Assembly: GCA_003150315.1 (NCBI GenBank)
Contig: QAML01000094.1
Coordinates: forward strand, 1 to 13,340
DNA length: 13,340 bases
Reading direction: 5' to 3'
DNA from: Prevotellaceae bacterium
Lineage (GTDB): Bacteria > Bacteroidota > Bacteroidia > Bacteroidales > Bacteroidaceae
Part shown: positions 1-8,700 of the stretch, piece by piece
How the letters are laid out: each line of letters opens with the position of its first letter
Numbering within the stretch: position 1 is the stretch's first letter
Notes under the pieces: model-generated
What the model was told of the DNA's origin: nothing
The model's database searches: none
What the model saw: the letters and a program-made list of their open reading frames with translations, nothing else
Program-made: the position numbers and the translations under genes

Positions 1-354
1 GCACGGATCGATCTCTCGCAGATCACAGGCTTGTGGCGACTGGACCATTCCTACCGGTACGATCCGGAGAGAAGATCGTGGGTTACTCCTATCTCCCATC
101 TGCATGACGACGTCCGTACCCGTTTCGATGCAAACGGTACGTTGGAAGAATACGAAGCCGAATTCACGACGATTCGCAGCTCTTACCGCTTCGATCCTCA
201 GCGCGGGACACTGACATGGGAGGGATGCGAGCACCATATCGTTTCGCTTATGCCATCGTATATGGCGGTGGTCATTTATGAACCGGTAACGGAAAAGCGC
301 GACTGCGAGGAGACGTATAAATTCGTATACGAGCGTTTGTCCGATATGAATTGA
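1..354 (+). CDS. Lipocalin-like domain protein, C-terminal part (5' end outside window)
   Basis: Frame 1 is open from the first base to a TGA at 352-354, so the gene begins upstream of the window; 117 codons are present. The visible part starts ARIDLSQITGLWRLDHSY. The pattern of 'ITGLWRL', then 'RFDANGTLEEYE', 'YRFDPQRGTLTWEG' and 'HHIVSLMPSYMAVV' is the alternating strand layout of the small lipocalin-like proteins common in Bacteroidetes: a GxW strand, then a 'DGT' hairpin, then a strand before 'L..l'. These are usually secreted or lipid-anchored and have no assigned reaction. No signal peptide can be judged because the start is missing. A TTG at 31 could serve as an internal start, but coding character continues to the window edge. 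It converges on the minus-strand pseudogene at 558-1178. The family call is by pattern only; the exact ligand or role is unknown. Confidence 0.6.
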   Translation, partial: ARIDLSQITGLWRLDHSYRYDPERRSWVTPISHLHDDVRTRFDANGTLEEYEAEFTTIRSSYRFDPQRGTLTWEGCEHHIVSLMPSYMAVVIYEPVTEKRDCEETYKFVYERLSDMN

Positions 355-510
355 GCCGGCCTCGGATAAAAACGGATCGAAACCGAGCTACGCAGACTTC
401 GCTTATAAAAGCGGCTCTCGTGCAGTCTGCACTTCTCTCTTTCTGCCATACAGTTGTCGTCGTCCGGAATCGTATGGAGATTTAACCGTTTTCTACTTGA
501 CATAGAATGA

Positions 511-543
511 AAATACCCGGCTTCCATTGGGAGCCGGGTATTT
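511..543. terminator. Perfect 12-bp hairpin, probable bidirectional terminator
   Basis: Arms AAATACCCGGCT (511-522) and AGCCGGGTATTT (532-543) are exact reverse complements around a 9-nt loop. The GC-rich core is flanked by A/T on both sides, so either strand gives a G/C stem followed by a short U-rich end. It lies between two converging genes: about 157 nt after the lipocalin-like stop and 14 nt after the minus-strand pseudogene stop. The remaining gene-free sequence at 355-510 shows no other feature I can support. Confidence 0.7.
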
Positions 544-557
544 CGTATCGATAGGCA

Positions 558-1178
558 TTATAGCTTGCGCCTTTCGGGTCGCACCATATGGACCCGGCCG
601 GGAACATGCGCGGGTCTGGAACGATAGACGGGGACTATGTCGCTGCCGCTGGCCGGCCTGAGTTCCTCTTCCGGGATCAGGGGCCTGCTCAGGGGAATGT
701 GTTCCGGTTCCTCGACGCTTTCTGCCCTTTGCACGGTATCGGCATTCGATATCAGTTCCGCCGCGATTTTTCGGGAGCGCGCGGCCTTGCTTGGCGTAGC
801 GCCCCTCGTCGTTGAGCAGATAGCGTTCCATTTGCGGAGGTCCTGAGTCGTGCCCTGCTCGTCGATGCGGACCTTGACGATCGTGTCGAGAATCTTGTCC
901 GCCAAATCGAACGGTACGCGGAAAAAGTCGAAACCGATGCGCGAAGGCTGGCCGTACTGCTCAGCGAACTCCTGAAAAAACGCTCCCAGTCAGGTGTTCG
1001 TGGGAATCTGGAACATCTTCTTCTTGTACTCTTTGCCCTGAGGCCGCTCCCATGCGAATTCCCCGGTCTGCGGGTTCATCTCGGTCAGAAACCGTACTCT
1101 TTGGTGCCTTTGTTCAAGGCCAGCAGCACGTCTTTGGATTCCTGCGGCGCGGACTGTCCCGGCGCCTGTTCTGTTTGT
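558..1178 (-). pseudogene. Degraded mobile-element protein (DUF4099/DUF3945-like N-terminal region)
   Basis: Reading the minus strand, coding-like sequence is broken among frames. It starts KQTEQAPGQSAPQ, then ESKDVLLALNKGTKEY, hits a frameshift near 1088-1094, continues as RFLTEMNPQTGEFAWERP and KEYKKKMFQIPTNT, reaches an in-frame TGA (plus-strand 990-992), and resumes as LGAFFQEFAEQYGQPSRIGF and ADKILDTIVKVRIDE. At about 772-831 the protein-like reading is in another frame (ERYLLNDEGRYAKQGR). It then returns to frame (KIAAELISNADTVQ ... PIPEEEL-type acidic stretch) and ends at 558. From memory, the order 'DVLL.L.KGT', 'F...F..Q..(E/Q)PSR.GF' and a helical segment resembles the N-terminal part of DUF4099/DUF3945 proteins carried by Bacteroides conjugative transposons. 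Those proteins are much longer, so this copy is probably truncated as well as frameshifted. It diverges from the rteC-like gene, consistent with one element relic. The family name is moderately certain; the broken state is clear, although sequencing error could add indels. Confidence 0.6.
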
Positions 1179-1341
1179 TTTGCCCTACAGGATAAATATT
1201 GATTGATAATCGATTCGGGTTCGTACACCGGCCTCGACGCGAAAGTAACTATCCGTAGGTTTCCTGATACCGTTTAGGGCTGTTTGGCGCGATTTGGCGG
1301 AGTGGCAGTTATCGGGCAAACGAATACGCCATGGCGTGCAA

Positions 1342-1388
1342 ACCTCCGTAATGTGATGGGAGGTACGAGCGTTTACCTCCTTAATGTG
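1342..1388. promoter_or_regulatory. Direct and inverted repeats upstream of the rteC-like gene
   Basis: ACCTCCGTAATGTG (1342-1355) recurs as ACCTCCTTAATGTG (1375-1388), 13 of 14 bases identical, 33 nt apart start to start. Between them GGAGGT (1359-1364) is the exact reverse complement of ACCTCC. This gives two direct half-sites and one inverted half-site about 85 nt before the rteC ATG, a typical position for an operator. Characterised RteC binds half-sites upstream of an excision operon; self-binding here would be inference. The rest of the gap 1179-1473 shows nothing else I can support. I see no convincing Bacteroides -33/-7 promoter (TTTG / TAnnTTTG). Confidence 0.35.
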
Positions 1389-1473
1389 TTGAAATTTAGC
1401 CTATTATTCGGTAAATTCAATATGCGAATCCCTGTGACGCTCACCCGTAAGTCTAACCATAAATCTAAATCGT

Positions 1474-2034
1474 ATGAAGACCATCAAAGCATTTTCCAAC
1501 AAAGTGATCGACCTGGCCGATGTGCAAGATTACGAACGAATTACGGCTGAGTTCAACCGCTTGACAAAGGACTATTACACGAAAGAAAAAAATGCGATTC
1601 AGCAGCTTCGCACTTTACGTCAAATACGGATCAGGCTTTCGTTGGCAAAAAAAGTTTACGAGGTGACCGGCAAAGAGACCGAGTACATTATCCGATTGCT
1701 GAAAAACGAAGAGGAGATCGTTTTAACACTCATATCCCAGGCGTGCGGCTTGGATATGTTGCCGGCCGGGGACAGACCTGTGCGTTTGAGTTGGTCGGGC
1801 AAACTGATCGATCTGGTCGAGATCGCCTATGGTCTTTATGTCAGCCGATGTATTAATGGCGGCCGGTGTGACATCAAGGAGATCATAGCTGGTTTCGAGC
1901 AATTGTTCGGCGTCAGGCTACCGCATATCTACAACCGGCTGCTGGCCATCCGAAACCGCAAGAACGGACGGACCCCGTTCCTGAAATGGCTCTGCGAGCA
2001 GATCGAACGGGATGCCGACCTGAAAGACGAGTAA
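1474..2034 (+). CDS. rteC: RteC-family transcriptional regulator of a conjugative element
   Basis: The gene encodes 186 residues from an ATG preceded by AT-rich sequence without a clear Shine-Dalgarno, as is normal in Bacteroidetes. The N-terminal half is charged and helical (about residues 1-95, including YYTKEKNAIQQL). The C-terminal half carries the RteC signature: WSGKLIDLVEIAYGLYVS (107-124), an IKEII helix (134-138), FEQLFGVRLPHIYNRLLAIR (141-160), then RKNGRTPFLKWLCEQI (162-177). In CTnDOT-type elements RteC is a winged-helix DNA-binding protein that activates the excision operon, downstream of the RteA/RteB two-component system. Its length is near that of compact family members and I see no lesion, so it may be intact. 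No rteA/rteB, integrase or excision genes are visible here; the neighbour is a mobile-element pseudogene, suggesting a relic. Direct and inverted repeats upstream could be regulatory. Confidence 0.82.
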   Translation: MKTIKAFSNKVIDLADVQDYERITAEFNRLTKDYYTKEKNAIQQLRTLRQIRIRLSLAKKVYEVTGKETEYIIRLLKNEEEIVLTLISQACGLDMLPAGDRPVRLSWSGKLIDLVEIAYGLYVSRCINGGRCDIKEIIAGFEQLFGVRLPHIYNRLLAIRNRKNGRTPFLKWLCEQIERDADLKDE

Positions 2035-2059
2035 GTGACCCGTGATCTGGAAATGAATT

Positions 2060-2085
2060 ACAGGGGACCAGAAAAGGCCCCCTGT
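2060..2085 (+). terminator. Hairpin after the rteC-like gene, weak terminator candidate
   Basis: ACAGGGGACC (2060-2069) pairs with GGCCCCCTGT (2076-2085) with one mismatch (A2067/C2078) around a 6-nt loop. It starts 25 nt after the rteC stop. The stem is strong, but the following sequence (ATATCGG) lacks a U-run, so termination is only a possibility. Confidence 0.35.
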
Positions 2086-2152
2086 ATATCGGTGTGCGGC
2101 AAAGTCATCGGGTAAACAAACGGCACGATTCGTCGGGAGGAGAAAAGCTATT

Positions 2153-2263
2153 TTAAATTAAAGGAACCGAAAGACAATGACTCGAAGAACCGTTCGCATC
2201 ACAGGCCAGCTTCTCGCCCGACGCGCTATAAATATAGTTAATCTTTTGATTGCCTGCAAGAAT
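2153..2263 (-). pseudogene. Orphan RHS-core fragment
   Basis: Bases 2185-2263 match 3940-4018 inside the giant RHS gene in the same orientation (offset 1755). There are 6 mismatches in 79 bases by my count, and only 2 in 2185-2249. On the minus strand it reads AGNQKINYIYSASGEKLACD followed by ANGS, the same frame as the RHS core (AGGQKINYIYSASGEKLACD). Homology is lost after ANGS, and the frame ends shortly after at TAA (2153-2155). Upstream on the minus strand a TGA lies a few codons before the fragment. It therefore has no start and cannot be a functional gene. The two mismatches in the well-matched part are synonymous (Cys TGT/TGC, Ala GCG/GCA), hinting that the fragment comes from a sister RHS gene rather than from decay of a recent copy of this one. 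Bases 2104-2152 show nothing supportable. Confidence 0.8.
2185..2263. repeat. Direct repeat, distal copy (partner at 3940-4018)
   Basis: This 79-bp repeat is in direct orientation with 3940-4018, about 92% identical by hand alignment. The two copies bracket the toxin tip, the lipoprotein gene and the terminator. Homologous recombination between them would remove 1755 bp and leave an RHS shell with a short missense tail. Confidence 0.8.
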
Positions 2264-2310
2264 CACTCAAGCAGTTTTTGTGAGAAGAGATGATACCTCA
2301 CTATCTATAT

Positions 2311-2346
2311 GTAATAAAAGACGGCTTTCTGGCCGTCTTTTATTAC
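2311..2346. terminator. Strong 15-bp-stem terminator of the RHS operon
   Basis: GTAATAAAAGACGGC (2311-2325) and GCCGTCTTTTATTAC (2332-2346) are exact reverse complements around a 6-nt loop (TTTCTG). The stem has a GC core and A/T flanks, so minus-strand transcripts end in a U-rich arm. It lies 17 nt past the stop of the lipoprotein gene and would end the minus-strand operon; by symmetry it could also act on plus-strand transcription from rteC. Confidence 0.88.
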
Positions 2347-2363
2347 TAAACTGAATGGATTGA

Positions 2364-2750
2364 TTATTTAATCCGTTCAAATATACCTCCTTTCATACGC
2401 AGACTATCTTTATTAAGGACTTCAATCTTCCAATCGAGAGGTGGCTTCACATACCCCGGATCAAACTGTTTTCTTAATTCTTCCATAGTTGATCCTGGAG
2501 TATATTTTAATTCGATTACATTCTTTTGCACAAAAGTCCATGTGCCAATAAACCGGCTACAATATTCTACATCGAGAAAAGTTCCATTTTTATTCAATAT
2601 TAAGAGATAATAATTGTTAGGGACAAATTCATGAGTCGTTTCCTCATATCGAATACTCTGATATATTCCAGATACATCAGCCATTCTTTTAGATATCCCG
2701 CAAGAACTTACTGTCCATAGAAATATTATAACAAAAAGAATCTTTTTCAT
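2364..2750 (-). CDS. Small lipoprotein, candidate immunity protein for the RHS C-terminal tip
   Basis: The gene encodes 128 residues. MKKILFVIIFLWTVSSCG is a lipoprotein signal peptide: two lysines, a hydrophobic stretch and the lipobox VSSC with Cys17 as the lipidation site. The mature part (SGIYQSIRYEE, YYLLILNKNGTFLDV, FIGTWTFVQKNVIEL, IEVLNKDSLRMK) shows short beta strands with the 'NGTF ... GTW ... I.L' pattern of lipocalin-like small lipoproteins, but I cannot name a family with certainty. Its ATG (2750-2748) overlaps the TGA (2749-2747) of the giant RHS gene as ATGA, so translation is probably coupled. It is markedly AT-rich (one sampled line, 2581-2640, is about 27% GC), like the tip region and unlike the RHS core. 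Position, overlap and composition fit a cognate immunity gene acting in the periplasm or at the outer membrane; that role is inference. It could instead be an accessory lipoprotein. Confidence 0.75.
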   Translation of the reverse strand: MKKILFVIIFLWTVSSCGISKRMADVSGIYQSIRYEETTHEFVPNNYYLLILNKNGTFLDVEYCSRFIGTWTFVQKNVIELKYTPGSTMEELRKQFDPGYVKPPLDWKIEVLNKDSLRMKGGIFERIK

Positions 2751-5700
2751 TTTATAGGTCCATTTTTATAATACAAATTAAAGTAATCAAATAGGTTTGT
2801 ATTCAGGTCAACATCTGGCGAATAAGTTAGCCCCATGCTTGGATAAGCTGGTATGAGATCTTTTAAAGTGGAATTCCTATCTAAAGCTATTTCTGCTGTC
2901 TTCGCATATCCTCCTGGTTTATAAGGTTGGTTTGCATTCCCGTCATACAATCCCTGTACCCATGCCGGCGTTATACCCTCTCTGGATACAATAGACCCTA
3001 CTGAACTTATTAAGCCTTGAACTGAAAGAGGATCATAATCATATTGTATTTGATAGGCTTCTACTTCTTTATAAATATCATTCAGCATAGGACTGCCAGA
3101 AGACATACTAAATGCGACTCTTCCCTCTTCAAATTGACGTACATGAACCGCTTCATGAACAAAATTGGGAATTGAACCATAGCTAACTACGATAGCATTT
3201 CTGCCCGATACAACATCCAATCTCAAACCTCCGATGTCGGTCGGACCGATACGATTCAAAGAATAGAGTTGTGAACTGCTGTGCATGATATTCATGGTTT
3301 GCAAGGTATAGTCAATACTGGCTATTCGCATTTCCAATGAGGCAATATTATTTTGCATGCCAATGGATTGCCACTCGTGATCAGCTGTATTTAGTGTATT
3401 CAGTCGGTTTTGGGTACTCAACATATCGTTCCGCAAAGAAGACCAAATCGATGCAAATTCTTTCTCCGAAAGAGTGTCTATTGTCATGCCGCTCGGATCC
3501 ATAAAACGGGCCGGGTTATTGGCACAATAGTTATATGGAGATAAACCGATATACTTTCTTGCTAAAGGATCGGTCGTTGTCCATCTCCCGATCATCGGAT
3601 CGTAATGCCGTGCGCCGAAATCATACAGGCCCAGCATCGAACCGCCGAGGGTTCCGTCCTGCAACTCCTTGCCTGAGAACAGATATTTGTTCTTGTTCAG
3701 GTTATTCGTCGAGAAAGCCAGCCCGAACGGATAGTAGTCGGTGGTCTGAACCGTTTGCAGCGTCCCATCGATTGCCGAGAGTACGGCCCGCGTGCTTCCG
3801 AGATGGTCTTTCTTGAAATAGTTATAGGTGTAGGACGTTCCGGCGGAACCCTCCGTGCGGGACACCGTCCCCTCCGGAGTGAGCATGTACAGCAACTTGT
3901 TGTCGCTGCCGTAGACCATCACCGAGCGGTAGTAGGTCAAAGAACCGTTCGCATCGCAGGCCAGCTTCTCGCCCGATGCGCTATAAATATAGTTAATCTT
4001 TTGACCTCCTGCAACAATTTCTTCGGGAAGATTCAAGATATTATACCCGATCGTGACGCCGCGCCGTCCGTCCGAGCTCATATTGCCGTTCGGATCGTAG
4101 GCATAGCTCACCGCAGCGGCTCCGTTCAGGCGCAGGGACTGGAGGCGGTTGCCGTCATAGGTCATCTCCGTCAGCTCGTGCAGCGGGGAGCCGTCTTCAC
4201 CGGTGCGCAGCAGGGTTTGGATATTCCCGTGCCGGTCATAGCTCAGGTTCTTTTCGGCATAAGCCTCCGAGGCGCTCCATGCGCCGCCCGCCGCCGTTTT
4301 ATAGGCCGCAGCAACGAGTTGCCCGACCGCATCGTAATTGTAGGCGTAGGCTTTGTCCGGCGCCGCTCCCGTACCCCAGCGCAGGGCGCTGACGTTCCCG
4401 TCCAGACGAGGAACGGTTCCCGTTACGGTGCTTTGTTCGTAATCGAGGCCGTAGCTGAACGAGGGTGAGGCGACGGCGTTCGTGCGACCGTTCAGGTCGT
4501 AAGCATACGTTTCGGTTTCGGTCTGATCGTGGATCGATTTCGCAGCGACGTTCCCCAGCTCGTCGTAGGTGTACGAGGCGAGGGTGACCGTACCGTTGGT
4601 ATCGTCGCCATCCACACGCTGTCGAATGGAGAGCAGTCGCCCGAAACCGTCGTACAGCAGCCATTTGTCGTAGCCGTAGGTCTGGTCGCCCACGGTCTGC
4701 TTGACTTTCGTCCGAGTCACCTGTCCCGCAAAGTTGTGGGTATTGGAGGTAATCTCCACACCGGACGGATACAGATCGGAGACGGACTGTATGGGACGAT
4801 AGAAGTTGTCGTAATAGGTCGCCGAGGTCAGCCATCGGGCGGTGTCGATACCCAGCACTTTGTTCTTCGTTCCGGTGAGCATATCCCGAACGTCGGCCGA
4901 AGGCGATTGGTGGAGGGCGTCGGCGGCTGCAAAAGCGTGTGCATCATCCGGTTCGAGCCAGCCGTAGTCGTCGTAATAACTGATCTTCAGATAGGCGCTC
5001 TCATCGGGAACGGATGGGTAACACCGGTTCGTATAGCCGTGTACGGCCGATCCTCTTTCCTCGTACAGCACGGTCGCCGCTTCCAGCGCCGCCCGGTGCG
5101 ACTCGAACGTTCCGCCCGTGACGACGCCCGAAAGAACGGGGCGGTCGAAGACGTCGTACTTGACGAACGACCACTGGCCGTTAGCGCGCTGGTTGCCGTC
5201 TTGGCTCATGGCGAGCCGTCCCCGGCGGTCGTATATCGAAAGGGTGTATTCCGCACCGGGGGTTTGGCTGCGAACGACATAGCCCCGGTCGTCGTATTCG
5301 GTATAATAGCAGTACGAGCCGAGTTCCTGCGCCGTTTTGGCCGTCGAACAGTCGAACGTATCGGCCATCGGCGGAAGTACATAGCGCAGTCTGTCCAGAT
5401 CGTCGTAAACATAATAGGTGATCCGGCGGTCGGAAGCGGAAATGTACACTTCCCGGGCGATCGTGCGACCGTTCGGGTCAGTGTATTCCAGCGTTTCGTG
5501 CCGCTGGGTCTGGTCGCCGTTTTGGGTATCGACGCTCCGGCGTACCGATAACTGTCCTGCGGCGAACACCCCTTGGGAGAGCAATGAGCCGTCGGCTTGA
5601 ACGACGTATCGGACGATGGCATCGGCTGCCGTGTTCAGGCGGTAGTCGTAACGGGTGTAGTAGCCATCGGAGAGGCGGTGTGTTTCGCCGGGCGTATTGC

Positions 5701-8700
5701 GGGCCTGCACCAATCCGAGACCGCTGCCGTAAACTGTTCGTTGCATGGCATACGGCGCTACGGACATTCCGAACTTTCCGGCATAGAATGTCTGTTGCGA
5801 AGCGTATGGATCGGCATCGGGCGCCGTTCCCGTTCCGGCGGAGAAAGCGCGGACATACGGCAGATAGCTGACCGAGTCCGCACGTCCCATGCAGTCGTAT
5901 TCCATGAAAGATACCCAGTCGCCCCCTTGAGGCAACGTGGACGATGCAGGCGCTGCGCCGACAGTCACAGACTGTACGGGCCGCCCCAGGCCGTCCTGAT
6001 AGATGACGGTCGTGTTGTAATGGCTGCCGTTGCCGTTTCGGTAGATACGCTGGGTCATACTGCCGGAGGAGTGTTCTGAAAGTACACAAGACGGCTGTAC
6101 ATACGTCAGCGTGTTGCTGATCTCCTGCGTCTCGTCGGCAGGGTTCGCGTAGATGATCTCGATACTTCCGTATTTGGCTTGTCCTGTTTCATTGGCCGGG
6201 AAGGTGAGGTTGACCATAGCGCCGCTTCCCTGAGCTTGGACACTGTCGGGCAGATTGCGAATACCACGATAATTCGCCGTGCAATCCAGCGAATCGGGAA
6301 GGAATACCTCGGCGTTTACCAAGTATTTTCCTCCCGCAGGCGAAACGGACAGAGCTCTGGGGCTTAGAATTACCATCTGAGTGGCGCTTCCCTGTGTATA
6401 GTCGAAGTAAGTCTCTTCCCGGTGTTCGTTCGCTGCATCCATATAGACGATCGTGGCCCGGCCGTTTTTTGCGGCCGCACCCGGATTATCCGGGAACGTT
6501 ACGGTCAGTAAGCCCGGAACGTCGGGATGCACGGTTACGAATGCCCCATTGGGAAGTCCTGTGCATTCTTTGTAAACGAGCGTTAACGGCTTGTTTGGGG
6601 AGTTGTATGTCACTTGCAGGATTTTGCTTTCCCCTCCGGGCGAGAACGTCACGCTTTGCGGAGTTACGGAGATGCTGTGGTCCATAGCCGCCTGCGTAAA
6701 GGAGAACGAAGCGGAGATCGTCGCCGTCTGATCGTCGGGCAGGAAGTAGAAGACCTGACATTCGATCTGTCGGGCGCTCCACGATGGATTCGCACCGACT
6801 TTCAGGATCAGATTTCCGTCGTCGGCCGCCAGCAAGGAACAATCTTCGGGTAGATCCGAGCTCCCGGCATAGACCAACGGCAGATCGGTTTGTTGATTCG
6901 AGAAAGAGACTTGCAGATGCTTCTCGCCTCCTTCGGGTGCTACGGTAAAGGACGGAGTATCGACCTGCAGGCTGAAATCGAGCGCAGGCTGCACGTAAGG
7001 AAGTGAAGCGGTCACCGTATGGTCGCTATCGTTCGGATCGATATAAACGACCGTCATCGTTCCGGAGCGTTCTGCTCCGGTATTGTTCCCGGGTATATAA
7101 ACTTGCAACTGTCCGTTTTCACCTGCCATGACCTGACTGCCTTGGGGCAGTCCCTCTGTACCGTCATAAATGATCTGATAGGGCTTGATCGGTTCGTCCA
7201 GCGAAACATATCCGAGTTGTAAAGTGTACGTTCGGCCCTCAGCGGCAGCCGTCAGTTGTGTATGCGAGGTAAAGCGGATGCTATAATCCAACGGTTGCTG
7301 ATAATACGTGAACGTTCCTTTGACGGGCATCGTCCCCAGCGGATTGACATACGACACTTCGATGGTTCCGGTTCGGTCCTCCCATGTACCGTTGGCATCC
7401 ATATGAAAGTTCAGGTTGCGGTTTTCCTTCACGCTGACCGACCATGCTTTAGGTAGGGATATCCCTTGCGGAAACCATGCTCCTTGGAAAGTCAGCGAGA
7501 CTGGTCCGCTTCTGTGTGCATAGGAAACAGAGATTTCGGCATCTCCCCCTCCTTTCGGTACGACGATATTCTGAGCCGGAAGAACGATGTCGTAACTCAA
7601 TGGAGCTTGGCTGAGGGAAAGAGTTGCCGAAACTGGATTGTTTCCATCCAATGGGTTTTCATAGAACACGGTTACGGAAGCGGTGCGTTCCGTCGAGTCT
7701 TCATTCGGAGAGAATTCCAACGACAGAGCCCCGTTTGCGCCTGAGGTTAACGTAAACCAATCCTCGTGCTCGGAGCATCTCAGATAGTTCAGTGCGACCG
7801 TTCCCGGACGGACCGTATAGACGAGGCCGAGGGCTTGCGTACCGCCTCCCGAAGCCAATTCGATCTCGCTTTGCTGGAATCGGATGTCGTAGGGTGCCGG
7901 TTGCTGGGTGATGGTGACGATGTCGGAAAGCGTACCGGAGGAGTTGGCCGGATCACGGAAATTGAAAGTGATGTTTCTGGTGATGGGCACGTCGTTCAGA
8001 TTTTTCGCAAACTCGACGACCAGTCGGTCTTCGTCAGAAATTCTCGCGGACAAGACCTGTCCCTGATCGCCGCTGCAACCCAGATACTGGAATGTGAAGA
8101 TCGAATCGACCGAATAGCTCAGATCGAAATACTTGGTCTCTCCGCTACCGCTCACCTCAGTGCTTTGCGGCGTCATCATGATCCACGAGCTCAAGGGTTC
8201 CTGAGAGACCGAAAAGCTCGTCCTCACGGGCTGCGAGGCATTGAGCGGATTGGAGAAGCTGACCGTGATATTGTGGTAGCGGGTCATATTCGTGCGGTTC
8301 GGTTTGGCTTGTAGGGTCAGTGAGGCTTTGTCTCCGGATTGGGTGAGCGTATATTCTCCGGGCAAGTTTTCTGCACCCAGATAGTCGAGCGCCACCTTGT
8401 CCGGGCGGTCGACATAGGAGAGCGGAACGGTAACGGTACCTCCCTCAGGAGCTATCGTAAAGGTAGTTTGCGGAACGCTGATATTGAAGCTCGCCGGGTT
8501 TTGCGAATAGGTGAAGACAGCCGGGAGCGGTTGGGCGGCGTCTACCGGATTGTTGAAGTAAACGGTTGCCGTACCTGAACGGACTTCCGTGGAAAGATTG
8601 GCCGGGAAGGCGGCCGTCAGGGTCCCGCTGCCGTTATGGGTCAGCGTGCAGCCCTCGGGCAACCCTTCGGTGTGGTGGATCGAGAGCGTTACTGGGTCCG

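Noticed and set aside
385..425. Weak inverted repeats (GCAGAC/GTCTGC and CGCTT/AAGCG) after the lipocalin-like gene
   Set aside because: The stems are short with a large irregular loop and no U-run; the perfect hairpin at 511-543 is a better terminator.
493..831. Minus-strand open frame of 112 codons as a separate gene
   Set aside because: Only its first 17 or so residues look protein-like, and they fit as an out-of-frame piece of the degraded mobile-element gene; the rest is Arg/Gly-rich shadow and runs through the terminator.
1284..1550. Open frame of 88 codons overlapping the start of rteC
   Set aside because: It overlaps the well-supported rteC start in another frame, shows no recognisable motif and has no independent signal.
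1..2750. The lipocalin-like fragment at 1-354 as a second immunity gene of the RHS locus
   Set aside because: It is on the opposite strand and separated by the element relic; resemblance to the lipoprotein at 2364-2750 is only a general beta-barrel pattern.
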